A model generated the notes under the pieces. The model was not told where the DNA came from. It was given only the letters and a program-made list of their open reading frames with translations, and ran no database searches. Positions 24,050 through 33,087 of a DNA stretch of 35,840 bases are shown piece after piece. The stretch comes from Clostridiaceae bacterium. Lineage in GTDB: Bacteria; Bacillota; Clostridia; Lachnospirales; Lachnospiraceae. The DNA is taken from the NCBI GenBank assembly GCA_018378255.1, contig JAGZXV010000033.1, forward strand, positions 1 to 35,840, read 5' to 3'. The position numbers and the translations under genes are program-made. Positions within the stretch are counted from its first letter, which is position 1; each line of letters opens with the position of its first letter.

Positions 24050-24487
24050 TCACATTCCCGCCGCCAGCGTTTCCTGGCTCCGCCTGATATCCAGCAGGCA
24101 GATCATTTGATCCCCTTTGCAGTAAATCGCTTTTGAGACCCAGCGGCCGGGTATCACTGCTCCTGAATGGTCTTTTGCGAGATCGCATTCCTTGACTCTC
24201 TCCATCCATGGAGAACCGGTCAACAGGATTCCATATAAATCAGGAACGCCGTTCACCACCAGCACCGCCGCATTCTTATCATCAGTTTCTCTGGTTGTAT
24301 GGCCGATCGCAGCAACAGGAACAATCGATCCTTTGTAATAAAATACACCGCTGAAATAATCCGGCTGGCGGGGTACAAACTGCAGCCTGACATGGATACA
24401 GATTTCTGCAATATCGGAAAAATCCACAGCAAAGACCGCTCCGTCGGAGGAAAAGCACAGCAATTCCCTATCTGTCTCATTTGCCAT
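24050..24487 (-). CDS. cheW: CheW-like coupling protein (last gene of the chemotaxis operon)
   Basis: CheW couples receptors to CheA. The 145-residue protein has a single CheW-like domain: ELLCFSSDGAVFAVDFSDIAEIC, FVPRQPDYFSGVFYYKGSIVPVAAI, a DLYGILLTG strand and a closing KGDQMICLLDI. The FSGVFYYKGSIVPV segment corresponds to the usual GxxNLRGxIxPVxDL block but is divergent. It overlaps the 3' end of cheA by 11 bases, so the two are translationally coupled. This is the most canonical of the three CheW-like proteins here. Confidence 0.88.
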   Translation of the reverse strand: MANETDRELLCFSSDGAVFAVDFSDIAEICIHVRLQFVPRQPDYFSGVFYYKGSIVPVAAIGHTTRETDDKNAAVLVVNGVPDLYGILLTGSPWMERVKECDLAKDHSGAVIPGRWVSKAIYCKGDQMICLLDIRRSQETLAAGM

Positions 24488-26636
24488 CCTGTTTCACTCC
24501 CTTTCCCATGTTATATGATGCAAGAGAAATTAAGGTTTCCACATCAATTGCCATGCAGATATCTCCATTTCCCAGCACGCTGCACCCGTTCATAGCAGTC
24601 TGTCGTTGGAACCGGTTCCCAAACAGGGATGGAAGAGGCTTCTGCACCAGTTTTTCTTCACCGTAAACCTGGTCTGCCAGCAGACACGCTTGATTTTCAA
24701 CGCCCTTTACATGAATTAATATCTTACCGGAACCAGGCGTCTTATTCAAACCGTAAAAATCCGCGATATCTATCACCGGGAAGATCTGGTTCTCATATAG
24801 GATAACCCGCCGGCCATGTTCCTCATAAACCGGCGTTTCCTCCGGCCGGTACTCAAAAAAACGGCAGACCTGATGGGAAAGTACGCTGAACAGGCAGCCG
24901 CCCACATCAAAACGGACCGCCTCCACAATGGTATGGGCCAAGGGAAGGTCCATGATAATGGACGTGCCTTTTCCCCTTTTGCTTTCAATCCGCAGGTGTC
25001 CTCCATTGTCTTCCGTTATCTTTCTCACGATATCCATTCCGACTCCCCGGCCTGAATATTCATCGGCCTGTTTTCTGGTGGACAGGCCCGGAAGGGTGCA
25101 GAGTTCGTAGATTTCTTCCAGCGAATACTCTTTCTCCGGTTTGGTAAACAGATTCTTTTCCCTCGCTTTTTTTCTCAGCTTTTCTTCATCTATTCCCCGG
25201 CCGTCATCGCTGATCCTGACGATCATTTGGCCGCCGGAGCTTTCCACCTCAAATGAAATGGTTCCATACTCTTCTTTCCCGGCCCTTTTCCTCATTTCCG
25301 CCGGCTCAATTCCGTGGTCGGCCGCATTGCGGATGACATGCATGCTGGCCTCGTATAACTGCTCCACAATGTATTTATCCGCTTCCACTTCCTGACCGGA
25401 AACCAGGAATTCAATCATCTTTCCCTGTTTCCGCCCCAAATCCCGGACTATGCGTTTCAGCTTGGGAACAATCTGAGACACAGGAACCATTCTCATATTC
25501 ATCACAGTCTTTTCCAAATCACTCAGAATTTGTCCGGCCGAATAGCCGTAATGTTCTTCCAGTTCCGCATACCGGGGGTTTTTCAGCTCATTGCGGAAGG
25601 CCGACATCAGTATGATCAGATCTCCTGTCAGATTCTGCAGTTCGTCTAAACGGTCCAGCCTGACATTGACATAATCCATATCCACCCGGGAAGACGGTTC
25701 CCCATTTTCCTTTGAGACTTCCACAACCGCCTTTGCCGTTCCGGATGCGGAGGGTTCTTCCGCGGCCCCGTTCGCAGAGTTATCGGCAGGCTCCTGGGAG
25801 TCTGCCGGCTGGGCCGGCCCTTTCGCCCCTTCTGCTCCTTCCGACACGTTTGCTCTTTGCACCCCTTCTGTTTCTTCCGCTCCTTTTACTCCTTCCGCCC
25901 TTTCCGTTCCTTCCAGCTCACACCGGCTGACGAATAACCCCTTTTTAATCATTTCCAGCGCTTGGCTGGTGAGATGCGGCTGAATTTGTATGCCCAGGCC
26001 ATTTTCCCTGATATAGTCCTCTGCCCCGGCGTCTTTCTCCGGGCTTTCAGGGATGCTGACAGCGTCGGGAATCACTTCCTTAATCTGGCGCATCAGCATA
26101 AATGCCCGTATGTGTTCCATTTTACAGCCGGGTTCAAAAAATATTCTGATCCGGGAAACAGCGCTTCCCTCTCGTTCGGGCTCTTTGGCCTGCTCTGAAG
26201 CAGGTTCCCGGGAATCCAGTCTCTCTTTGAGCTGGTTTAATGCCTGGGCGATCTCCTGTTTCATCTCTTTTGGATCTGACGGTTCATACTCCTCATGCAC
26301 CATCAGTTCCAGCTCTTTTTGGATAAAATCGGATGCCGCAAACAGCAGGTTAAACAGCTCTCTCTGCTTTCCTTCCGACAAACCGGCATGATCCCGCAGC
26401 ATGGCAAACAAATCCTCCAGGCTGTGGGCAATTTCCGACAGCCCCGACAGGCCCATCATAGCCGATGAACTCTTTATAGTATGCATAATGCGGAATATTT
26501 GATTTATATCTTCCGCCGAAAATGTCTCTGATTTCTCTCCATCCATCAAAATTGCATCCAGCTTCTCCATAAGCTGGCTGGTTTCAAGCAGATAGATGTC
26601 CAGCATTTCCAGCGTATCGCTGTCAAAATACCCCAT
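24477..26636 (-). CDS. cheA: Chemotaxis histidine kinase CheA
   Basis: The 719-residue protein has the P1 phosphotransfer domain at the N-terminus with IMHTIKSSSAMMGLSG (His52). A P2-like response-regulator docking domain follows (about 155-240). A low-complexity linker rich in Glu, Gly and Ala lies next, then the dimerisation helices (VRLDRLDELQNLTGDLIIL). The ATPase domain has HVIRNAADHGIEPAEM, ISDDGRGID and GRGVGMDIVRKI, and a CheW-like P5 domain ends the protein. No receiver domain is attached. GAGGAG precedes ATG 26636. It starts 5 bases after the REC-GGDEF gene and overlaps cheW. Substrates are probably the two CheY proteins and the GGDEF regulator. Confidence 0.95.
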   Translation of the reverse strand: MGYFDSDTLEMLDIYLLETSQLMEKLDAILMDGEKSETFSAEDINQIFRIMHTIKSSSAMMGLSGLSEIAHSLEDLFAMLRDHAGLSEGKQRELFNLLFAASDFIQKELELMVHEEYEPSDPKEMKQEIAQALNQLKERLDSREPASEQAKEPEREGSAVSRIRIFFEPGCKMEHIRAFMLMRQIKEVIPDAVSIPESPEKDAGAEDYIRENGLGIQIQPHLTSQALEMIKKGLFVSRCELEGTERAEGVKGAEETEGVQRANVSEGAEGAKGPAQPADSQEPADNSANGAAEEPSASGTAKAVVEVSKENGEPSSRVDMDYVNVRLDRLDELQNLTGDLIILMSAFRNELKNPRYAELEEHYGYSAGQILSDLEKTVMNMRMVPVSQIVPKLKRIVRDLGRKQGKMIEFLVSGQEVEADKYIVEQLYEASMHVIRNAADHGIEPAEMRKRAGKEEYGTISFEVESSGGQMIVRISDDGRGIDEEKLRKKAREKNLFTKPEKEYSLEEIYELCTLPGLSTRKQADEYSGRGVGMDIVRKITEDNGGHLRIESKRGKGTSIIMDLPLAHTIVEAVRFDVGGCLFSVLSHQVCRFFEYRPEETPVYEEHGRRVILYENQIFPVIDIADFYGLNKTPGSGKILIHVKGVENQACLLADQVYGEEKLVQKPLPSLFGNRFQRQTAMNGCSVLGNGDICMAIDVETLISLASYNMGKGVKQDGK

Positions 26637-26641
26637 ATCCC

Positions 26642-27589
26642 CTACTCCTCTAATCCTTCTCTATACCAGATACTGCAGTTTTTCTGATGGTTCTTACCGT
26701 AATACAGAGCTTTATCTGTCCGGGCTATATTCTCTTCCATGCTCACGCTTCTGTCATAAGCATTGAGCCCCAGGGTGATGGTACATCTGAAGCTGACTCC
26801 GTTATGTACGAACGGGAACCCTTCGATCTGAGTCCTCACCCTTTCACTGATTTCATAGGCCTCTTCCTCAGTCACTGAGAACAGGACGATTAAAAATTCC
26901 TCTCCTCCCCATCTGATAACCTTATGGCGTTTACAGACAGACTCCATAATATTGGAAATACAGACCAGAACCATATCGCCTGCTTCATGGCCATACCGGT
27001 CATTTACAAGTTTGAAATTATCCACATCCCCCATAATAATGACATCGGAAACATTTTTCCGGCTTTCGTCTGCCATCTGATCCATCAGGTCATCCTGCAC
27101 ATAACGGCGGTTATATAAACCGGTCAGCCCGTCTCTGAAAGCCATATAATTCAGTTTCTCCATGTTCATCTGGAGTTCCCTGTTCATCCTGTCCAGTTCA
27201 TCCTTCTGCTTCTTCATCTTCAGATGAGCCAGAACCCTGGACCGCAGTTCGTCCTTTTTAAACGGTTTTTTAATATAATCACAGGCGCCCATGGAAAAGC
27301 CCTTAACCACATCTTCGTCACTGTCCTTAGATGTTATGAAAATAATGGACGCCTGATTCTGATCCTGGGCTTTAATCATCTGGCACAGTTCGTACCCTTC
27401 CGTATCCGGTAGCACAACATCCAAAAGAATTAAATCCGGCCTGTAGCGTTTCAGCTCCAGGATCGCTTCTTCCCCGGAATGGGCTTCAGCGAGAATCAGA
27501 TTCTCTTCTTTCAAAATCATCTTTATCTGTCCGCATATAAATATGCTGTCATCCACTATCAAAACCGTTTGTTTATCCGTTATATCCAT
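26642..27589 (-). CDS. Response regulator with diguanylate cyclase output (REC-GGDEF)
   Basis: The 315-residue protein joins a receiver domain (about 8-125: VLIVDDS, phospho-acceptor Asp in LILLDVVLPD, KKPF) to a GGDEF domain (about 150-312). The catalytic motif is intact as RWGGEEF, and DNFKLVNDRYGHEAGD supplies metal and substrate contacts, so it should make c-di-GMP. The product-inhibition I-site (RxxD five residues before GGEEF) is absent: CKRH stands there. The layout resembles WspR or PleD. GGAGGAAC precedes ATG 27589. Its place directly upstream of cheA suggests that CheA phosphorylates it. Confidence 0.93.
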   Translation of the reverse strand: MDITDKQTVLIVDDSIFICGQIKMILKEENLILAEAHSGEEAILELKRYRPDLILLDVVLPDTEGYELCQMIKAQDQNQASIIFITSKDSDEDVVKGFSMGACDYIKKPFKKDELRSRVLAHLKMKKQKDELDRMNRELQMNMEKLNYMAFRDGLTGLYNRRYVQDDLMDQMADESRKNVSDVIIMGDVDNFKLVNDRYGHEAGDMVLVCISNIMESVCKRHKVIRWGGEEFLIVLFSVTEEEAYEISERVRTQIEGFPFVHNGVSFRCTITLGLNAYDRSVSMEENIARTDKALYYGKNHQKNCSIWYREGLEE

Positions 27590-27615
27590 AACCGTTCCTC
27601 CATAAAAGGGTATAT

Positions 27616-28092
27616 TTATAATAAAATTGTGCTTCCGCCTATGCGTCTGACTTCCAGTTCTCCCGTTTCAGCTGAAAACCAAATGGTGCGTCCGTGATTC
27701 TCTCCCGTATCTTCCGCCACAACCCTGATTCCGGTCTGTCTCAGGACTTCTTTTGCAGCCTCTACATTGCGCATACCGATCTTGGCTCCGGCTCCGGCAT
27801 ATTGGAACATCTCTGCGCCTCCCGCCAGTTTTGCCGTCATTCTGGATCTTAAAGCGCCCATTTTCTCCATCTCACGGATCAGAAGCATCACGCCGGCATC
27901 CGCAAATTTATAGGAATTCTTCGTATTCACGGCTTCTTCCTGATAAGGCAGAAGGATATGAACCATTCCTGCTACCTGGGCCAGCGGATCATACAGACAG
28001 ATGCCCACACAGGACCCCAGCGCATACGTCACCAGTTTCCCAGGGGATCTGACCGTTTTTCCATCTGCAATTCCCACTACAACCGCGTCCAT
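27616..28092 (-). CDS. cheD: Chemoreceptor glutamine deamidase CheD
   Basis: CheD deamidates receptor glutamines and binds CheC. The 158-residue protein has the catalytic Cys in TYALGSCVGICLYD, the His in GMVHILLP, and the conserved KLAGGAEMF and IGMRNVEAA blocks. ATG 28092 is chosen: it begins one base after the cheC stop codon, while the open extension to 28104 needs a TTG inside cheC. Tight spacing implies coupling with cheC. Confidence 0.95.
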   Translation of the reverse strand: MDAVVVGIADGKTVRSPGKLVTYALGSCVGICLYDPLAQVAGMVHILLPYQEEAVNTKNSYKFADAGVMLLIREMEKMGALRSRMTAKLAGGAEMFQYAGAGAKIGMRNVEAAKEVLRQTGIRVVAEDTGENHGRTIWFSAETGELEVRRIGGSTILL

Positions 28093-28093
28093 A

Positions 28094-28705
28094 TCACACC
28101 CCAAGCACTTTCAGTATTTTATTCAACGATTCCAGTTCCGGCAAAAACAGCACATGGCTCGTAAATGACAGCGTCTCAGCACGGAATCTGTTTTTAATCA
28201 TAAGAAGTTCCTCACTGACATTCGCAAAATGGATCATGGGTACGCTTAAAATGGCCCCGGCCATATCACTGCAGATGTCGGGAACCGACACATATATTTT
28301 TACATCCATCAGTTTTGCAAGGGCATTGATATAGGAACAGCAGACCACATTTCCTATCTCACAGACTGCGGACCTGCACATCTCATCCATCGCCGCCAAA
28401 TCCCGGTCTTCCTCCCCTAAAAGGGCATTCAGAATGCTCTTTGTAAATTCTTCATCCAAAAGGAACATGAAAATGCCGGACAGGTCCCCGCTGATCTGCA
28501 GCATGATTCCTGTTTCAAACATTTCCGCCCCTCCCAGCAGGCCGGGAACTTCCTTGTATTCCACGATCTCCACTTCAGGCAGTTCCACGTTAAATGAGTA
28601 TCCAACCATGTTGGATAAAGAGGTTACGGCATTGCCGGTTCCGATGTTTCCCAGCTCTCTCAGAATATCCTGCGACACCTCATCCAGTTCTGAATAATGT
28701 TTCAT
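28094..28705 (-). CDS. cheC: CheY-P phosphatase CheC
   Basis: CheC removes phosphate from CheY and is stimulated by CheD. The 203-residue protein has both active-site repeats, ILRELGNIGTGNAVTSL and VCEIGNVVCCSYINAL, each with the Glu and Asn of the ExxN motif, so it is the two-site form. ATG 28705 uses the GAGGAGGAG within the last codons of cheY. It lies between cheY and cheD, the usual Firmicute order. Confidence 0.95.
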   Translation of the reverse strand: MKHYSELDEVSQDILRELGNIGTGNAVTSLSNMVGYSFNVELPEVEIVEYKEVPGLLGGAEMFETGIMLQISGDLSGIFMFLLDEEFTKSILNALLGEEDRDLAAMDEMCRSAVCEIGNVVCCSYINALAKLMDVKIYVSVPDICSDMAGAILSVPMIHFANVSEELLMIKNRFRAETLSFTSHVLFLPELESLNKILKVLGV

Positions 28706-28709
28706 CCCC

Positions 28710-29087
28710 TCACTCCTCCTCAATTCCCAGCGCTGCCTTAACCGGTTTTAATATGTGCTCCGGTTTAAACGGCTTTACAATAAATTCAAGGGCGCCCGCG
28801 TCCATCGCTTCCATGATCATCGCTTCCTGGCCGGCTGCCGAACACATGATGACCGCAGCCCGGGGATTCATCTCCCTGATCCGTTTCAGCGCCTCGATAC
28901 CGTTTAATTTGGGCATGGAAATGTCCATGAGCACCAGATCCGGCTTCTCGTCTTCGTAGATTCTGCACGCTTCCTCTCCGTCCAGGGCCTCCAGTATATG
29001 GTCAAAGCCTCCGTCCTTTAATATCTTTTTCAGCATCGCCCTCATAAACAACGCATCGTCCACCACCAATATCTTTTTATCCATCAT
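28710..29087 (-). CDS. cheY: CheY-type response regulator, first copy
   Basis: A single receiver domain: KKILVVDDALFMRAML (acidic pocket), LVLMDISMPKLNG (phospho-acceptor Asp), VIMCSAAGQ and EFIVKPFKPEHI (Lys). It has the MCSAxGQ motif typical of CheY proteins that work with CheC. The start is 29087 or the adjacent ATG at 29084, after GAGGGAG. It sits between the receptor gene and cheC. The protein is about 125 residues with no output domain. Confidence 0.93.
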   Translation of the reverse strand: MMDKKILVVDDALFMRAMLKKILKDGGFDHILEALDGEEACRIYEDEKPDLVLMDISMPKLNGIEALKRIREMNPRAAVIMCSAAGQEAMIMEAMDAGALEFIVKPFKPEHILKPVKAALGIEEE

Positions 29088-29097
29088 CCATTCTCCC

Positions 29098-30780
29098 TCA
29101 ATCATCAATTTCAAAACGTTCTACCAGATCCTTCAGAAGATGGGCCTGGGCGGACAGTTCTTCACTTGCTGCCGCACTCTCTTCCGATGTGGCGGAGTTG
29201 CCCTGTACAATATCTGAAATCTGTTCTATGCTCTTTCTGATCTGGACAATGGCCTCGGCCTGCTGCACCGACGCATCGGATATCCTGTCTGACATAATTG
29301 TAACATTCTGCATTCCGTCCACTACCTTCATCAGTGACTTTGCGGTGTCGCCTGCTTCCTGTATTCCCTCTTCCACTGTCACAGTGTTCTTCTGCGCAAG
29401 CTGGGCCGTGAGTTTGGAGGCGCTGGATGTCTTAGCTGCAAGCCTTCTGATCTCATTGGCCACCACAGAAAAACCGCGGCCTGCTTCTCCTGCCCTGGCA
29501 GCTTCCACCGATGCATTTAAGGCCAGAATATTGGTCTGGAATGCAATATCTTCTATCTCTTTTACAATTCCACCGATTTCACCGGAATTTTTCTTTATTT
29601 CTTCAATTACAGCCACCATTCGTTTCATCTGCTGGTTGCTGTCCAGAACCTGATTTCCCACCTGGTCCGCCAGCTGGCTGGATTTTACCGCATTCTCTGC
29701 ATTGCTGCTGACGCTTTCAGAAATCTCGTTGATGCTGGCTGCCAGCTCTTCGATGGAACCAGCCTGTTCAGATGCTCCCTGTGATAAAACCTGGGCTCCG
29801 TTAGAAAGCTGTTCCGCTCCAACCGATAACTGTTCCGCACTGCTGCCGATCTGCTGCATCGATCCCCGGAGCAGCTGGGTTATCTTGTCCATGGCCTGGT
29901 TCAGCGTGGCAAATTCCCCCCGGAATACCAGTTCTGATTTATATTTAAGCTGTCCGTTTCCAACTAAAACCATAGCGTGTTCAATTTCCGATACATATTC
30001 ATGAAGACTGTTCACAGTCATGCGGATATTGTCCGCCAGCTCTCCCAACTCATCTTTCCCCATATAGGTCAGATCCGGATGCAGATTCCCCTCCGATACC
30101 TGCTGCGCAGCCTTCTGAATCTCCTGAACCGGCAGGGTAATGCTCCTGGTTGTCATAACCCATACCATAGTTGACACCACCACCACGATAACAGCCAGAA
30201 TCAAAATAAATGTTATCATAATCTTTTCCACATTTTTCCCCCACTGCAGGTAGTCGTCCGCCTCCTTAGTGGAACTCTCCACAAGCCTGCCCAGAGCATC
30301 TCTTGTCTCTATCGCCATCGGCTCATACTTGTCCCGGTAAACTTCCACTGCCTGCTCATTATCACCTGATTCCAAAAGCCGGATAACCAGGTCCCTGTCA
30401 GGCTTCAACTGATTTACTTTTTCTTCAATTTCCCTGATAATCGTATTGTCTCCTGCTTCATTGTTCAGCATTTCAGGGATGCCGGACTCAATAATCCGGA
30501 TAAAATCTTTCGTTTCATCCAGGTATTCCTGTTTTTTCTCCTCATCTTCCACGACAACAATGCAGAGCATATTCCTTCCTACCCCCTGTATCGCCGCCTG
30601 CATCTTCATAGCTGTCCCTACCACGACATAGGGTTTATTGTAAAAATCTTCCAGAGCGGCCGAAATACTGCGGATCGCCGTCAGCGCACCAATAATCGTA
30701 ATCACATACAGCACCACAATGCTTGTAAATGACATCAGCAGTTTCTTTCCAACCTTCATATCCCTGTACTTGTTTTTCAT
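29098..30780 (-). CDS. Methyl-accepting chemotaxis protein
   Basis: The 560-residue receptor has a first membrane helix at about 15-36, an external four-helix-bundle type sensor region to about 185, and a second membrane helix at about 188-210. A HAMP domain (about 210-265) and a cytoplasmic signalling domain follow. The hairpin tip reads EDIAFQTNILALNASVEAARAGEAGRGFSVVANEIR. The ligand is unknown. ATG 30780 is preferred over the open GTG at 30798. It is the only receptor in the operon, 40 bases after the second cheY-type gene, so it is likely the dedicated input of this array. Confidence 0.94.
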   Translation of the reverse strand: MKNKYRDMKVGKKLLMSFTSIVVLYVITIIGALTAIRSISAALEDFYNKPYVVVGTAMKMQAAIQGVGRNMLCIVVVEDEEKKQEYLDETKDFIRIIESGIPEMLNNEAGDNTIIREIEEKVNQLKPDRDLVIRLLESGDNEQAVEVYRDKYEPMAIETRDALGRLVESSTKEADDYLQWGKNVEKIMITFILILAVIVVVVSTMVWVMTTRSITLPVQEIQKAAQQVSEGNLHPDLTYMGKDELGELADNIRMTVNSLHEYVSEIEHAMVLVGNGQLKYKSELVFRGEFATLNQAMDKITQLLRGSMQQIGSSAEQLSVGAEQLSNGAQVLSQGASEQAGSIEELAASINEISESVSSNAENAVKSSQLADQVGNQVLDSNQQMKRMVAVIEEIKKNSGEIGGIVKEIEDIAFQTNILALNASVEAARAGEAGRGFSVVANEIRRLAAKTSSASKLTAQLAQKNTVTVEEGIQEAGDTAKSLMKVVDGMQNVTIMSDRISDASVQQAEAIVQIRKSIEQISDIVQGNSATSEESAAASEELSAQAHLLKDLVERFEIDD

Positions 30781-30819
30781 CCCTTTTATCCCTCGCACCT
30801 TTATTAATTTTCAACTCTG

Positions 30820-31179
30820 TTAAAGATATTTACCGGCAATCGCTGCTATGCGTTCTCTCTGAAACGGTTTAACGATAAAATCAACCGCTCCCGCCTGAAC
30901 CGCCCTGCGTATGGTCTCTTCCTGCCCGATAGAGGAGCACATGACCACTTTTACATCAGGTTTTATCTCCAAAAGCTCTTTTAATACCTCCATACCGGAT
31001 TTCCCGGGCATGGTGATGTCTAAAAATATGAGGCCGGGATTCGCTTTTTTGCAGATCTTCAGCGCCTCCTCTCCGTCTCTGGCCTCTAAAAGGTTCTTAA
31101 AACCGCCTTCCTGCAGGCTCTCTCTGATGATGCGTCTCATGAACATCGCATCATCCACAATCAATATTTCTTTTTCCAT
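30820..31179 (-). CDS. CheY-type response regulator, second copy
   Basis: The 119-residue single receiver domain has EKEILIVDDAMFMRRII, LIFLDITMPGKSG, VVMCSSIGQ and DFIVKPF, so all phosphorylation residues are present. It follows the receiver-less cheB by 6 bases. It may act as a separate receiver for that enzyme, as a phosphate sink, or as a second output. It is roughly as different from the other CheY as two paralogues would be. Confidence 0.92.
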   Translation of the reverse strand: MEKEILIVDDAMFMRRIIRESLQEGGFKNLLEARDGEEALKICKKANPGLIFLDITMPGKSGMEVLKELLEIKPDVKVVMCSSIGQEETIRRAVQAGAVDFIVKPFQRERIAAIAGKYL

Positions 31180-31185
31180 AATTCT

Positions 31186-31791
31186 CTATTCCTCTCTTCC
31201 GGAAAACCTGAGGATTTGTTCCACGATTTGTTCCGGCGTACATTCTTTCATAACTGCTCCCGCTTTTTTTGCCTCACAGGGCATTCCATAGACCGGGCTG
31301 CTGGCCTGATCCTGTCCGATGGTTTGGGCGCCGGCTCTGCGCATCTTTAAAAGTCCCTGCGCTCCGTCCCTTCCCATACCGCTTAAAATAATTCCCATAC
31401 CATCTTTTCCCGCACAGGCTGCCGATGAAAACAGCACATCTGCCGACGGACAAACGCCGTTACAGAGGTCTTTTCCGGAATATCTCAGGTAAAATCCTGT
31501 TTTTCCTTTCATGACCTTCAGATGGCTTCTCCCTGCCGCTAAATACACGATTCCGTCACATACGGGTTCTAAGTCGGACGCTTCCTTAACCTTCATCCGG
31601 CATTGGTAATCCATGAAATTCACCAAATGAGAGGCGAACCCTTCGCAGATATGCTGGACCACCACGATACCGGGCGTAGTTTCCGGCAGCTTCTTTAATA
31701 TACCCAGCAAAATACCAGGGCCTCCGGCAGACGCCCCTATTACAATCAGCCGATGGCTGATACCAGATTCAAAGCCCCCATCCCGATCCAT
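31186..31791 (-). CDS. cheB: CheB-type methylesterase without a receiver domain
   Basis: The 201-residue protein is only the catalytic half of CheB. It has VIGASAGGPGIL with the catalytic Ser, VVQHI with the His, and LSGMGRDGAQGLL with the Asp. CheB normally has about 350 residues with an N-terminal receiver that holds the enzyme in check; that part is missing here. AGGAGT precedes ATG 31791. It starts 3 bases after cheR and 6 bases before a stand-alone receiver gene. Confidence 0.92.
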   Translation of the reverse strand: MDRDGGFESGISHRLIVIGASAGGPGILLGILKKLPETTPGIVVVQHICEGFASHLVNFMDYQCRMKVKEASDLEPVCDGIVYLAAGRSHLKVMKGKTGFYLRYSGKDLCNGVCPSADVLFSSAACAGKDGMGIILSGMGRDGAQGLLKMRRAGAQTIGQDQASSPVYGMPCEAKKAGAVMKECTPEQIVEQILRFSGREE

Positions 31792-31794
31792 ATG

Positions 31795-32604
31795 CTACTC
31801 CTTTTTATAAACAGCGGATCCAACACATTCAAGCGTCGTATTTCCTCTGGACAGCAGTTCTGAGTGCCCGACCAACAGGTATCCTCCTTTTCTCAGGCTG
31901 TCCTCCAAACTCCTGACAATTTTCAGTCTCACTGCCGCATCGAAATAGATCATGACATTGCGGCACAGCACCAGATCGTATTTTCTGACCGGGCGGGAGG
32001 CTTCCAGCAGATTTTGATTTCTGAACTGGATTTTTTCCCTCAGACTGCTGTCCAGCCGGAACGTACCGTCCTCCAGCACCGTACAGTATTTTTTCTGCCA
32101 GGAAATGGGAAAACCTTTCATCTCCTTTACCGGATAACAGCCCTTTCTGGCCTGCTCAAGCACCTTCTCCGATATATCGGTAGCCACAATCTGATATGGC
32201 GGCAAATGACCGCCTCCGCTCTTAAAATCTTCCAATACCATAGCCAGAGTATAGCACTCTTCTCCCGTCGCACAGCCTGCGCACCAGATATAATAACAAT
32301 CTCCAGGCCCGCTTTTTTCCAATTCAGGAAGTATCCTGTCCCTGATAAAATCAAAATGCTGGGATTCTCTCAGAAAATATGTATAATGGGTGGTCAGGCG
32401 GTGTATCATCTCATCCGCCATCTTTCTGCTCTTGTCGGCTTCCACCATGCGGAAATAGGAACTGAACGAAACCGCTCCCCATTTATCCAGCTCTCTGTTG
32501 AGCCTGCATTCAATGAGGACCCGTTTTTTCTCCAGGGCAATTCCATAATTTTCCCGAACATAGCGGACAATATATTCAAATTCCCTGTCCGATAGTCTTA
32601 TCAC
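31795..32604 (-). CDS. cheR: Chemotaxis protein methyltransferase CheR
   Basis: CheR methylates receptor glutamates using S-adenosylmethionine. The 269-residue protein has the N-terminal helical domain (RVLIECRLNRELDKWG), the SAM-binding CAGCATGEECYTLAMVLED, QFRNQNLLE, and YDLVLCRNVMIYFD. The GTG at 32604 is chosen: it overlaps the upstream cheW-like stop codon as GTGA and has GGAAGG about 9 bases before it. The open frame to 32622 would need TTG. Confidence 0.93.
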   Translation of the reverse strand: MIRLSDREFEYIVRYVRENYGIALEKKRVLIECRLNRELDKWGAVSFSSYFRMVEADKSRKMADEMIHRLTTHYTYFLRESQHFDFIRDRILPELEKSGPGDCYYIWCAGCATGEECYTLAMVLEDFKSGGGHLPPYQIVATDISEKVLEQARKGCYPVKEMKGFPISWQKKYCTVLEDGTFRLDSSLREKIQFRNQNLLEASRPVRKYDLVLCRNVMIYFDAAVRLKIVRSLEDSLRKGGYLLVGHSELLSRGNTTLECVGSAVYKKE

Positions 32605-32975
32605 ACCAGTATTTCCTTCCAAATTTGATATTTCAGCCCTTTTGACTGTTCCTCAAGCTCCTTTAACGGAACCAGGGACATTTCACCGATTTCCTCGACA
32701 GCCATGCCGATTCTTCTGTTATCCCCGTATTTCAGCAGAATACCGCATTTCACCTCTGAGGGCAGCGTTTGCTCCTCATCCAGCCGCAGGTACGGCACTG
32801 TCCGGCCATCATATATGGTGATTCCAATCACCTCAGCCGGGGAATCCGGTACGGGAACCACCACAGGCTCTTTCTGGATCACATCGATGCGCTCAAACGG
32901 AACAATATAATTTCGTCCCCTGCTGCCGACCAAAATACTGGAAACCTTCTCTTCTTCAGCCTCTGCTTTTTGCAT
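32601..32975 (-). CDS. Short CheW-like protein
   Basis: The 124-residue protein has one CheW-like domain: SSILVGSRGRNYIVPFERIDVIQKE, VPVPDSPAEVIGITIYDGRTVPYLRLD and IGMAVEEIGEMS. It lacks the strong NLRG motif but keeps the GITIYDGRTVPYLRL equivalent. GGAGGGG precedes ATG 32975. It overlaps cheR by four bases. It may couple the receptor to CheA alongside the other CheW, or act in receptor adaptation. Confidence 0.85.
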   Translation of the reverse strand: MQKAEAEEEKVSSILVGSRGRNYIVPFERIDVIQKEPVVVPVPDSPAEVIGITIYDGRTVPYLRLDEEQTLPSEVKCGILLKYGDNRRIGMAVEEIGEMSLVPLKELEEQSKGLKYQIWKEILV

Positions 32976-33031
32976 ATTACCCCTCCATGCCAGAGCGCCT
33001 TTTGCGCATATTTTACGTTACACGGGCACGC

Positions 33032-33074
33032 GCTGAGAATCCCAAATTCTCAGCTGCGATTCCAATTCGCAGCT
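33032..33074. repeat. Two overlapping inverted repeats between the CheW-like genes
   Basis: GCTGAGAAT/ATTCTCAGC (33032-33054, 9-base arms) and AGCTGCGA/TCGCAGCT (33052-33074, 8-base arms) share three bases. No T-run follows on the minus strand, so this is not a standard terminator. It may be a processing or stabilising element in the operon message. Confidence 0.65.
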
Positions 33075-33087
33075 CCGGCCTTTCATT

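Noticed and set aside
25840..25930. Tandem repeat in cheA as a variable-number or phase-variable repeat
   Set aside because: The Glu-Gly-Ala linker is repetitive in protein but the DNA units are not exact copies; it looks like an ordinary flexible linker.
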